Assembly (NCBI GenBank): GCA_030386875.1
Contig: CM059574.1
Location: 4,099,934-4,163,933 of the forward strand
Source of the DNA: Morinoia aosen
Taxonomy: Eukaryota > Arthropoda > Malacostraca > Amphipoda > Talitridae
Direction of reading: 5' to 3'
DNA length: 64,000 nt
Shown here: positions 22,997-34,078 of the stretch, piece after piece
How positions within the stretch are numbered: position 1 is the stretch's first letter
Layout: each line of letters starts with the position of its first letter
The notes under the pieces: model-generated
Database searches by the model: none
Told to the model about the DNA's origin: nothing
What the model saw: only the letters and a program-made list of their open reading frames with translations
Position numbers and translations under genes: made by a program

Positions 22997-25328
22997 TGTA
23001 GCATATCGCTACAAAGCGTAAGAATTATGAATTTTCCCATTCGCACTTAGATAAAAATTAATCATTAGCATTAAAAATCTTACTATAATTTATTATTAAT
23101 TATTTTCTACTTCTAATTCGTAATCATTGAAGTTTTTGTGTAAATACATGAGAGATCAAATAATCAATCGACATTTCGAGTTTAAAGCAGCCCGATACGG
23201 CAACATCGAAGAGCGTCACTTGAACTGACTCACTCTTGCTTGTGGCTTTAGCGTGCGAACATCATCTCGTAAGTGCAAGTGAAATTTAGGCTTAGAATAG
23301 AAAGAAACCGGGTAAAGTATATGTGCCATGTGTTTTTTTTCATGTGATTGTGTTAAACGTAAAGAACTGCTCAGTGTCGTGAAGTAGGCATAAACTCTCA
23401 AATAGTGTTGAGATTCTTAGACTAGCATGTGTTATCTAGAGTGCTAACTCGTTGATATAGAGTGAATATTGCGTGTCATTTCCAAATTCACGTGTTAAAA
23501 AAATTCATACTAGATATTCAGCTAACGTCATTGTTTTTTTTTACTGCAAAACTTATATTGTGTTTGCCAGTATCATATCGAAAATTTCTCATAAACTGAC
23601 TCGGGAACGCACGCGGCTAAATCGCCGGCGTTCTTTGTCGATAGTGTGTCTTTGTTGTTTTCAATGGCGAAGCAGATACTGCCGTCTTCCGTCACTACTC
23701 CGTGACCATAACTGCACTATAAGCAGGTGTTATAATAGTATCTTCTTCCTTTTTTTTTACAAGGCGTACTTGCAGTAGTTTCTCTTAAATAATGTTCCAA
23801 CTCGAAATAATAATTTAAGACGTCTCCTAATAATCTCGTATGTGTACGAATTACGAAGGTTATTCATGTCTATGCTTGCTAAAGTTTTGAGTCGTCTTTT
23901 ATAGCTCATACTCCTTGAACCTTACGTTTAATCGCACTTATTTCAATTTAAATCATTTCAATAACAATTTAATTTCATTCTGTTCATTCTTGTGACAAAA
24001 ATACCCACTACCATTTGCCTTTCGCGAGTGCGCACAAATTATGCCGGCGGCTTGGCGAATGCCGACGTGTAGAGCCGCCGGGTTATTCGCCGCACTGATC
24101 TTCATGTTTCATCTCGCGCACATTTCCTTTCTGTGCAACCAAAACGTTTAGTGTTTCCGTTTCTATTTATTGGGTATTATTCCTTACCATTTATTAATTG
24201 CAACTGATATTATCCGTGATTTTCAGTAGGATTTATATCAATGAAACCTGAGAATTTTTCTCTGTTATTTCTTGTACAGTTATAGAGACGTCCTAGAGTA
24301 CTTAAAGAAGCATTAATTCTCTTTATATGAAATTCTTAATTGCTGTAATTCTTTTCCTCTGCTTCTTGAACCATGTCTTGTTAAGTCATGTGTTGAAATG
24401 GTTCCAGGGATTTGATCCCCGATTTTTGCTCTTAGAAAATCACCAATAGTATTACTAAAAATTCTTAAAATTTTCTGCCTGGTATTTAAAGCAGAAGCAG
24501 CTGCATGGGAGTTTTTCTTAATTGATTCTGTCCTATTTCTCTACTTTTGGGCTTGACGAAAAAAGGAGAACCAGAAATTAACTAGAGTCAAATCTGTAGG
24601 AATTCTCGAATTCTGCCGTGTGGGAGTTTTATTATTTTACGATGTGTGGACTGTCAGTGGTGTTCCCTTGGTGTCTCCTTGGACTGTTCATCCAGCTTTT
24701 GGACTCCTTGCAGGACCTCAACGTCATCACACACACCACTTACAACATTCTCCCCGGGGCGCTTTTGGGACTCTCTACTCGGATTAGAATTGGCTATGCT
24801 CTGGGCCTTTAGCCTTATATATTCTCTAATTACGGGCCTTAATTCTCAACTGCCTAAAATTACGGGCACAATTGAATCAGCCTCTCATTTGCTGAAGTCA
24901 GCGTGCCTGGATCTTAATTACTATTCAAACGAAGAGTCATCATCGCCATCAGGCTCGGCACCTTGTGATCAAACTCACCTGCTCCAAAATTAAGCAGGCG
25001 TTGCCCACATAAAGAGCCACGCACCGATTGTTGTGCTTATTTAAAAATTGCCCTCAGTAAATTGAATATCCTGAACACAATACACTTCACCTCGTCCACC
25101 GGCCGGAGCGACTGCCTCAGGACTGCGAAGTATCTTTCAGTCAAGATCTGCAGGATCAAGTCTCGGCGATCCGCAGGATCAAGTCTCGGCGATCCTCCCG
25201 GCTCCTTCAAATAAAACCATACACAAAAGCTGAGTCCAAAGTGCCTTATTATCCCTCTCATAATTTTTCCCAGATGCTTGTCGAGGTTTTGTAAGGACTG
25301 GCTATACCCCCTCGGTTAGATCCTAACA
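22997..25328 (+). repeat. G2 5' LTR (2.3 kb)
   Basis: Starts TGTAGCATATCGCTACA and ends CCTAACA, followed by the primer-binding site. It matches 30316-32494 plus 45564-45715 with few differences. Near its distal end it has a 23-bp tandem duplication, GCAGGATCAAGTCTCGGCGA.. at 25150-25195. The ORF-like stretches at 23473-23778 and 24618-24993 repeat in the other LTR and carry no known domain. Confidence 0.94.
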
Positions 25329-25329
25329 C

Positions 25330-25339
25330 TGGTGACCCC
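25330..25339 (+). promoter_or_regulatory. G2 primer-binding site
   Basis: TGGTGACCCC, one base after the LTR end ACA. It is the same element as in G1 and G3. Confidence 0.7.
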
Positions 25340-25965
25340 AGTTAAAATAACCCCAGAGATAAAAATCACTGGTGAAGACCCCAGTTAAAATAACCCCAAA
25401 ACTTTCTTTAAAACTTCAAAACTATTCAACTCGATAAGTGTTTGAGAAGTTGTGAGAGAGGTTAATTTTGGTATATCATTGTAGTGATAAATTTCCCATG
25501 TCGTAGTCTTTGAGAAATTCTTAGATTTACCGTGTTAATGGTGATTCTCTGAGCAGCTCTAACAAAATTTTTTTTCAGCGTTATCCTGTCCTTGTTTGTT
25601 TTATATGCCTCAGTAGGTAGGAAAAATATATTTTTTTTCCTATTTCTGTGCTTACGTTTATTACGTTTATTCTGACTACCGCAAAAATTCGCGTTAACAT
25701 TCTCTCTTTCCATCCGTTTCTTCAACGTTATTGATCGATTGAGTAGGTAGAAAAATAGTTTTTCTCACCTGCTTTATTTTTGTGCCTACGCAAATTGCCG
25801 CATACCGCATAATTTTTTCTCGTTTCCAATTTCATATTTCCTTCCTTCTGTTTCAACTTAATTTGAATGATTGGGTAGGTAAAGAAATAACGCAAACCCT
25901 TGCCACTTAATTCCAAGTCATAGGCATTGATATCTTAATTGTGCATCCCAAAAGAGATCGCTAGC

Positions 25966-26937
25966 ATGACTGAATCAGATAATGAAGATCGAGCCCCCAC
26001 AAAACCCATTAGGCTCCCTCCCTTCATTCCGGAGGACGCTCATACCTGGTTCCAACAGGTAGAAGCGATGTTTCGGTATCATAAAGTAACTGATAACACC
26101 GATCAATTCTACGCCCTTGTTTCCGCAGCCCCCACAAAATTGTTGAATGATTCAAATCAATTGCTCGAAAGCCCTCCCGCCTTTGATCCGTACGGCACCT
26201 TAAAAAGAAAGATTCTGCAGAAGTTGCAGATGTCCGATGCGGACAAATTTCGGAGTTTGGTAGACGCCTCAGCAATTCCATCTGTCTCTAGCTCTTTCTC
26301 TCCCACTTCGCTAGTCAAAGAGCTGCGCAAACTCGCTACGGGTGTTGCCGTAGCTGAGGGATTTCTGAAGGAAGTTTTCATGACTAAGCTTCCACATAAT
26401 GTGCACCCATTTCTATCGCTAGCAGGCCCCGATCAAACGTTAGAAAAGCTCGCGGAGTCCACCGAGACGGTGATGCGCAACATTAATTCGCCACAGGCAC
26501 CGCAAGTTGCGTCCCTGAATGCAGCTTCTGCAAATTTTAGCCCCGTAAATACACAGAATCAATCCGCAGCCACAACAGATAAGATGCAGCAAGACATCGC
26601 CGAGATAAAGCAAGCTTTACAGAATTGCAATTTAGGTCAGAGTGTGGCTCACATTCAGCAAGGCCCAGGGAGATTCCAAAGCCACCAAAATGCCTACGAC
26701 TATCCTTATGACTATCCCTCAAACTATCATCCTTTTCCTCCTCCTCAACGTTTTGATAGAGGTAGATCTTATGACAGGTTAAATCAAGACCGCCGCTTCA
26801 GGTCGCGCTCTCGTGATGCTGGTAGCAATTTGTGCTGGTACCACATGAAATTTGGTGACCAAGCTCGCAAATGTGCCTCTAGATACTGTCCGCGTTATAC
26901 CGAAATGACTTCGGGAAACGCGAACAGCGACGCATAG
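25966..26937 (+). CDS. gag: G2 Gag (323 aa)
   Basis: Structural protein of the retrotransposon particle. The start is ATG at 25966 (MTESDNEDRAPTKP); the frame is open a little further upstream but without another ATG. The N-terminal two thirds is a capsid-like region (FIPEDAHTWFQQVEAMFRYHK, ALVSAAPTKLLNDSNQLL). A Q-rich stretch (KMQQDIAEIKQALQNC) could form a short coiled coil. The basic segment RRFRSRSRD precedes a final CWYHMKFGDQARKCASRYC motif near residues 290-308. That motif is a known feature of some Gags of animal gypsy elements and replaces a classical CCHC knuckle. The slip site GGGAAAC lies just before the TAG. Confidence 0.93.
   Translation: MTESDNEDRAPTKPIRLPPFIPEDAHTWFQQVEAMFRYHKVTDNTDQFYALVSAAPTKLLNDSNQLLESPPAFDPYGTLKRKILQKLQMSDADKFRSLVDASAIPSVSSSFSPTSLVKELRKLATGVAVAEGFLKEVFMTKLPHNVHPFLSLAGPDQTLEKLAESTETVMRNINSPQAPQVASLNAASANFSPVNTQNQSAATTDKMQQDIAEIKQALQNCNLGQSVAHIQQGPGRFQSHQNAYDYPYDYPSNYHPFPPPQRFDRGRSYDRLNQDRRFRSRSRDAGSNLCWYHMKFGDQARKCASRYCPRYTEMTSGNANSDA
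26913..26919 (+). promoter_or_regulatory. G2 gag/pol -1 frameshift site GGGAAAC
   Basis: In the gag frame the codons read TCG GGA AAC GCG, so the heptamer G GGA AAC sits in the phase needed for -1 slippage. Gag stops five codons later. Pol continues in the -1 frame. Confidence 0.75.
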
Positions 26938-29900
26938 TAGCGAGTACTGCGTTGCCGCATTCCCAGACTACTCGCCTGTTGACCATTCGCGATCCCTCAC
27001 CAAATACCGATTTTTAATAGACACTGGCTCCAGTATGTCAATTATCCCAGCCACGGTGAAAGACAAAAACCAACCATTGTTGGCGACATTACGCGCCGCA
27101 AACGGCACGCCAATTCCTTGTTACGGTGAAAGAGTATTAGAGTGCAGTCTGGGATTGAGGCGAAATTTTCTCTTCACCTTCCTCATCGCGGAAGTCCAAG
27201 AGCCTATCATTGGCGCGGATTTCTTAGCGAAGTTCGGCATACTTGTAGATGTTAAAAACCGTAGAATTAGGGACGAGGAGACACAGATCTCAATTCCCGC
27301 TTGTAGCATAACTAGAGCTAATGCCTTGCATTCCTTCTCTATCGCCTTAAAGGAAGAGTGCATGTTTGAGCAATTACTAAAAGATTTTCCTGCATTGACA
27401 AATTCTAACTTAGTTTCTACAAAAATGCAGACCAGCACAAAGCACTTCATAGAGACGACGGGACCGCCAGTTTACTCCCGTGCTAGGCGATTGCCGCCTG
27501 ACCGATTGGCGTTAGCCAAGAAAGAATTTGCGCGCATGCTCGAAAATGGCATTATCCGCAGTTCCAAAAGTCCTTGGGCTAGCCCTCTTTTGCTAGTACC
27601 CAAGGCTAACGGTGAATTCAGACCGTGCGGGGATTTCCGCAGGTTGAATGCCGTTACTCTACCTGATCGCTACCCTATTCCCTACCTTCATGATTTCAGT
27701 GCAAATTTAGAGGGAGCACAAATTTTCTCAAAAATTGACTTGCAGCACGCTTTCCATCAAATTCCACTTGAGGAAAGCGCAATTGAGAAGACCGCGGTAA
27801 TCACTCCGTTTGGTCTCTTTGAGTTCCTCAAGATGCCATACGGCTTGAGGAACGCTCCTCAAACGTTCCAAAGGCACATGGCTGAAATTTTCTCTGATCT
27901 CACTTTCGCCTATGTCTATCTAGACGACATCCTAGTGGCATCCACAACCCCGGAGTTGCACAAAGACCATCTTAGGGTCGTCTTTCAAAGACTGTCCGAC
28001 AATGGACTCCTCGTAAATCCTGCAAAATGTGAGCTCGGAAAGCCATCACTGATTTACTTAGGTCATGAAATCTCTAGCCTAGGTCTGAAACCTTTGCCTT
28101 CCAAAGTAGAAGTGATCAAAAACTTTCCTCTTCCACAGACCCAGAAGGAACTAAGAAGGTTCCTAGGTTCTGTTAACTTCTATCATCGTTTCATACGCAA
28201 CTGTGCTCAAACTCTAGCCCCCTTGTCTGACCTCCTCGAACCGAAACGAAAAGGCAAATCTATTGAGGTAAAATGGACAGAAGAAGCGCGCAAAGCTTTT
28301 GAGGAAATAAAACACAAGTTAGCTTCCGCGACGGAATTATCCTACCCTATTGCGAATGCTGATTTTAGCTTCGTTGTTGACGCATCCAGTACCGCCGTAG
28401 GTGCTGTGTTGCAACAACAAGTAGGGACTAACATCTCTCCTCTTGCTTTCTTTTCCAAAAAGCTGTCGCCCACTGAGCGTGCTTATAGCGCGTTCGGTAG
28501 GGAACTTCTTGCTATTTTCTTGTCTGTGAGACACTTTCGCTATGCTCTAGAGGCAAGGGAGTTTGTGATCTACACAGATCACAAACCTCTGACCTCAGCG
28601 ATCAAGATGCCTTCTGAGCGGCATTCGCCAAGAGAAGCTCGACACCTGTCGTATATTAGCCAATTTACCACTGACATCCGTTTCATAAAAGGGTTGGACA
28701 ATACTGTTGCTGATTGTCTATCGCGCATAAATACTGTCCAAACCAGTGGTGAAATCACTTTCGGCAATATTTCCAAGGCTCAGAAGGAGGATCCTGAACT
28801 TCAGGACCTTCTCAAACCTTCTAACACTTCCTCTCTGAAGTTAACCTTGGTTGACGGCGTGTACCGTGATGCCGAGCGACTTTCTCGTTTGTATTTTCCC
28901 GCGACTCTCCGCAGAGTAGCTGTCCTCCACTATCATTCCTTCTCTCACTCTGGTATTAACCGTACATTGCGTTTGATTTCTGATCGTTACGTTTGGCCAG
29001 CGATGCGTAAGGAGGTCAAGCAAATTGTGCAAAATTGCCATGCATGTCAGAGTAGTAAGGTGGTGAAACATAATCGTGCAGCGCTGCAGAGTGTTGCATT
29101 CACAGGTCACAAGTTCGACTCTGTACACCTAGATTTGGTGGGGCCTTTGCCTTTATCGCGCGGTCATTCTTATTTGTTGACCATCAAAGATAGGTTCACA
29201 CGTTGGGTTGGGGCTGTCCCTCTCCCTGATACCCAAACTGAGACGGTAGCGCGCGCTTTCATGTCCAACTGGATCTCTAGATTTGGGGTTCCCTTAAAGG
29301 TCACACATGACCGGGGATCACAATTTACCTCCAAATTCTGGAGTGAGCTTAGCACTGCTTTAGGGTGTGATAACGTAAACACTACTGCTTATCATCCACA
29401 GTCAAATGGACTTATTGAGAGAGTCCACAGAGATTTAAAGTCGGCATTACGTTGCCTAAACTGCAGCAATGATTGGACTGACAGACTTCCAGTTGTATTG
29501 TTGAGCATCCGCAATCTGTACAGACAAGATCAGCAGTGCACAGCAGCAGAGATGCTCTATGGTCAGACACTTCGTCTCCCCGGCGACATTGTTGACCCAA
29601 AACCTTTGCCAGAATTTTCATCCGCCGACCGTTCCGCATATGTAACCTGCCTAAAAGATTGCATACGCCAGATCAAGTATGTGGCTCCGCGAATGCCTCA
29701 GACTGAGGACAAACTGGATCCTGCCTTGCGAGACTGCACACATGTGTATGTCCGAAACGACGCCATCAAACCTACACTCACGCGCCCTTATGATGGCCCA
29801 TTCAAAATAATCAAACGCACGCCCAAGTATTTTGTCCTGGAAAGATCGGGTTCACACGACCCCGTGAGCATTGATCGATTAAAGGTCGCGTACACTTCCG

Positions 29901-30274
29901 ATCATAGTGTAACTGCTAAACCATCATTCTCTCCACAGAATTCTCCTTCCACTGAGACTCGATCATATCTACCATCTCAGCTTCCTCGGTTGGCTGCATT
30001 ATTGCCTAGTCAACTTGAGTGTAATCCTTTCTATGTGCCTGTACATTCAAACCCTACCTCTAAGCCTGTCGTAGATTCTAATTCTAGCCCTCTTACTGAA
30101 ACAGCGACAAGTCTGGATAGACCAGACGAGCCCGCTGCAGTAACTCGTGTTCCTAGAACTCTTGCCGATCTAAATTTGCAGACCCGTTTGGTGAAACTTC
30201 CCCGCTCAGTAACATTTTCCACCTGCCGAACCCGGCAGGGTCGCGTAGTTAGACCTCCTTCCCGCTACAAATGA
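26920..30274 (+). pseudogene. pol: G2 pol (protease, RT, RNase H, integrase), one frameshift
   Basis: From the Met at 27035 the frame is open for 1079 residues. Visible parts: protease (DTGSS just upstream of that Met), RT with YVYLDDILVAS (YLDD near residues 295-298), RNase H (D449, E490, D515), integrase zinc finger H634, H638, C668, C671 and catalytic D700, D759, E795 with 35-residue spacing, and a basic tail. The order PR-RT-RH-IN is Ty3/gypsy. Just upstream, at about 26996, G2 lacks one base that G3 has (GATCCCTCACC versus GATCCCGTCACC). Ribosomes shifting at GGGAAAC would therefore meet stops before the protease. Apart from that one base the gene looks intact. Confidence 0.93.
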
Positions 30275-30304
30275 TTGCAGCGGGTGGACCTTTCGGTCTG
30301 CGCC

Positions 30305-30315
30305 TTGGGGGGTAA
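30305..30315 (+). promoter_or_regulatory. G2 polypurine tract
   Basis: TTGGGGGGTAA immediately before the 3' LTR start TGTAGC. It is identical in G1 and G3. Confidence 0.85.
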
Positions 30316-32494
30316 TGTAGCATATCGCTACAAAGCGTAAGAATTATGAATTTTCCCATTCGCACTTAAATAAAAATTAATCATTAGCATTAAAATCTTA
30401 CTATAATTTATTATTAATAATTTTCTACTTCTAATTCGTAATCATTGAAGTTTTTGTGTAAATACATGAGAGATCAAATAATCAATCGACATTTCGAGTT
30501 TAAAGCAGCCCGATACGGCAACATCGAAGAGCGTCACTTGAACTGACTCACTCTTGCTTGTGGCTTTAGCGTGCGAACATCATCTCGTAAGTGCAAGTGA
30601 AATTTAGGCTTAGAATAGAAAGAAACCGGGTAAAGTATATGTGCCATGTGTTCTTTTTCATGTGATTGTGTTAAACGTAAAGAACTGCTCAGTGTCGTGA
30701 AGTAGGCATAAACTCTCAAATAGTGTTAAGATTCTTAGACTAGCATGTGTTATCTAGAGTGCTAACTCGTTGATATAGAGTGAATATTGCGTGTCATTTC
30801 CAAATTCACGTGTTAAAAAAATTCATACTAGATATTCAGCTAACGTCATTGTTTTTTTTTACTGCAAAACTTATATTGTGTTTGCCAGTATCATATCGAA
30901 AATTTCTCATAAACTGACTCGGGAACGCACGCGGCTAAATCGCCGGCGTTCTTTGTCGATAGTGTGTCTTTGTTGTTTTCAATGGCGAAGCAGATACTGC
31001 CGTCTTCCGTCACTACTCCGTGACCATAACTGCACTATAAGCAGGTGTTATAATAGTATCTTCTTCCTTTTTTTTTACAAGGCGTACTTGCAGTAGTTTC
31101 TCTTAAATAATGTTCCAACGCGAAATAATAATTTAAGACGTCTCCTAATAATCTCGTATGTGTACGAATTACGAAGGTTATTCATGTCTATGCTTGCTAA
31201 AGTTTTGAGTCGTCTTTTATAGCTCATACTCCTTGAACCTTGCGTTTAATCGCACTTATTTCAATTTAAATCATTTCAATAACAATTTAATTTCATTCTG
31301 TTCATTCTTGTGACAAAAATACCCACTACCATTTGCCTTTCGCAAGTGCGCACAAATTATGCCGGCGGCTTGGCGAATGCCGACGTGTAGAGCCGCCGGG
31401 TTATTCGCCGCACTGATCTTCATGTTTCATCTCGCGCACATTTCCTTTCTGTGCAACCAAAACGTTTAGTGTTTCCTTTTCTTATTATTGGGTATTATTC
31501 CTTACCATTTATTAATTGCAACTGATATTATCCGTGATTTTCAGTAGGATTTATATCAATGAAACCTGAGAATTTTTCTCTGTTATTTCTTGTACAGTTA
31601 TAGAGACGTCCTAGAGTACTTAAAGAAGCATTAATTCTCTTTATATGAAATTCTTAATTGCTGTAATTCTTTTCCTCTGCTTCTTGAACCATGTCTTGTT
31701 AAGTCATGTGTTGAAATGGTTCCAGGGATTTGATCCCCGATTTTTGCTCTTAGAAAATCACCAATAGTATTACTAAAAATTCTTAAAATTTTCTGCCTGG
31801 TATTTAAAGCAGGAGCAGCTGCATGGGAGTTTTTCTTAATTGATTCTGTCTTATTTCTCTACTTTTGGGCTTGACGAAAAAAGGAGAACCAGAAATTAAC
31901 TAGAGTCAAATCTGTAGGAATTCTCGAATTCTGCCGTGTGGGAGTTTTATTATTTTACGATGTGTGGACTGTCAGTGGTGTTCCCTTGGTGTTTCCTTGG
32001 ACTGTTCATCCAGCTTTTGGACTCCTTGCAGGACCTCAACGTCATCACACACACCACTTACAACATTCTCCCCGGGGCGCTTTTGGGACTCTCTACTCGG
32101 ATTAGAATTGGCTATGCTCTGGGCCTTTAGCCTTATATATTCTCTAATTACGGGCCTTAATTCTCAACTGCCTAAAATTACGGGCACAATTGAATCAGCC
32201 TCTCATTTGCTGAAGTCAGCGTGCCTGGATCTTAATTACTATTCAAACGAAGAGTCATCATCGCCATCAGGCTCGGCACCTTGTGATCAAACTCACCTGC
32301 TCCAAAATTAAGCAGGCGTTGCCCACATAAAGAGCCACGCACCGATTGTTGTACTTATTTAAAAATTGCCCTCAGTAAATTGAATATCCTGAACACAATA
32401 CACTTCACCTCGTCCACCGGCCGGAGCGACTGCCTCAGGACTGCGAAGTATCTTTCAGTCAAGATCTGCAGGATCAAGTCTCGGCGATCCGCAG
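30316..32494 (+). repeat. G2 3' LTR, left part
   Basis: Matches 22997-25176 of the 5' LTR. It stops inside the 23-bp tandem duplication at GCAG (32491-32494), where LTR-X begins, and resumes at 45564. GCAG is repeated at 45560-45563. Confidence 0.94.
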
Positions 32495-33214
32495 TGTAGT
32501 GTAACCTCATCCCGCAACTCAGTCGATATTTCATAAATTCTCAGCATGAGCATCTAAAAATTCAGTAAAATAAATTCAACCATTAGCATAAAAATTCCTC
32601 ACGTAATTCACTAACTTCTATCATTTTTAGTAACAAATGTGTATCGAAAATTCAGCCTCTAAGAAATCACTTTTCAATCGTAACGAAACCTTCCACGACG
32701 CCGTGTCGGCAATATTGCAACCCGCACAAGCGTTACTTGTCTCGAATCACTCTCAGTGCATAGAGCTCGGTTTTTGTCTCTGGTGAGAATTAAAGTCTTG
32801 TGTGTGTTGATCTACGGGTAACTATATTTAGGCATTATATGTAAAATTGTAAATAATATTATCGTGTATGTATAGAGTAGAATTGACTAAATTTTCCAGT
32901 GTGCTAAATGTTCAGGAGTTATTGCCAAGAACTTGTGTTTCACCACTGGGCATTTTCCCTTGTGCATTGTTGTATGCCCATTTAGAAGTTTTTAGCAAAC
33001 AGTTATCGCTTGGCTTACAGAGATTCTTAACCTAGTTCTTCCAGGAAGCAATTCTTAGAAGTATCCGCAGAATTTAACTTGAAGCAACTGGTTGGACTAA
33101 CCAGGAGAATTATTCTCTTCAGCACGAGTAGTGGCTAACTAGTTGCTGTCAGTATTTTCAGATGATGAAATTGCCAATTCGCTATTTAATGTAAAGCCAT
33201 TTTTAGGGAGTTTT

Positions 33215-33713
33215 CCCCTTTTTGTTTTTAAAATAATTTTTATGTCAACATTTCAACATGATGTTATTTTTATCCAAGCTAAAATTTCCACTTTTGTTTT
33301 AAATTAATTTTATTCAACATTTCAATATGATGTTATTTTCATTCAAGATAAAATTTTCCCTTTTGTTTTAAATAATTCTTATGTCAACCTTTTTAATATG
33401 ATGTTACTTTTATCCAAGCTAAAATTTCCACTTTTGTTTTAAATTAATTTTATTCAACATTTCAATATGATGTTAATTTCATTCAAGCTAAAATTTTCCC
33501 TTTTGTTTTAAATAATTCTTATGTCAACCTTTTTAATATGATGTTACTTTTATTCAAGCTAAAATTCCCCTTTTTTTTCTTAAAATAATTTTTATTTCAA
33601 CATTTCAATATGATGTTATTTTATTCAGGCTAAAAGTTCTCCTTTTCTTAAAATAATTTTATGTCAACATTTTAATGTGATGTTATTTCTCTCAAGATTA
33701 GAATTACCCCTTT
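33215..33713. repeat. Tandem repeat of about 70-bp units
   Basis: Roughly seven imperfect copies of a unit containing ATGTCAACATTTCAATATGA, followed by TGTTATTTTTATCCAAGCTAAAATTTCC and a run of CTTTTGTTTTAAA. The phrase GATGTTA recurs about every 70 bases from 33261 to 33680. Alternate copies are more alike, which hints at expansion by pairs. Confidence 0.85.
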
Positions 33714-33776
33714 TTGTCTAAAATATTTTTAGGCCAATATTTCAATATCTGTTTATTTCAATATCTTTCAATATCT

Positions 33777-34078
33777 CTCCGTGGTACAGTGGTTAAGGGA
33801 TCGGGCTCGTATACTGGAGTCGCGGGTTCGATTCCCGGCGCTGGCGCGGAGATTTTCCCCGTTGGGTATAAGGGAAAGCTCAAGCACAATACCCCACTCG
33901 ACCCAGGTGTCGGAATTGGGTACCGGCTTCACGGGGGAACCGTCATGGTGTCCTATATATAGTGTTAGTTATAAGACATTTGAAAAACCAATGCTAAGAT
34001 CATATGTATCAGGCTTGATTGGAAATAAAGCATCCCAAAGATGCCGATGTTAACCTAACCTAACCTAACCTTAACCTT
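33777..34078 (+). mobile_element. tRNA-derived SINE with a CCTAA tail
   Basis: The 75-nt head (33777-33851) folds as a tRNA: acceptor stem CTCCGTG/CGCGGAG, a D-arm and pol III A-box region (TGGTACAGTGGTTAAGG), an anticodon-type stem, and a T-arm with a perfect B box GGTTCGATTCC. There is no CCA. A body of about 200 bp follows (GGAAATAAAGCATCCC..). The 3' end is (CCTAA)n, TAACCTAACCTAACCTAACC at 34050-34070, the complement of the insect telomere repeat TTAGG. The ORFs across it are chance. No convincing target duplication was found. Confidence 0.85.

Noticed and set aside
23473..23778. 101-residue ORF repeated at 30791-31096, and 115-residue ORF at 24646-24993 repeated at 31964-32311
   Set aside because: Both lie in the G2 LTRs and are conserved only because the LTRs are near-identical; G3 and G1 LTRs do not keep them, and no domain is visible.
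33215..33713. CRISPR-like repeat array
   Set aside because: Units of about 70 bp are contiguous, without unique spacers, and the genome is eukaryotic.
33777..33851. A functional tRNA gene
   Set aside because: The cloverleaf and B box are good, but the loop of the anticodon arm is irregular and the sequence runs into a typical SINE body and repeat tail inside a transposon.
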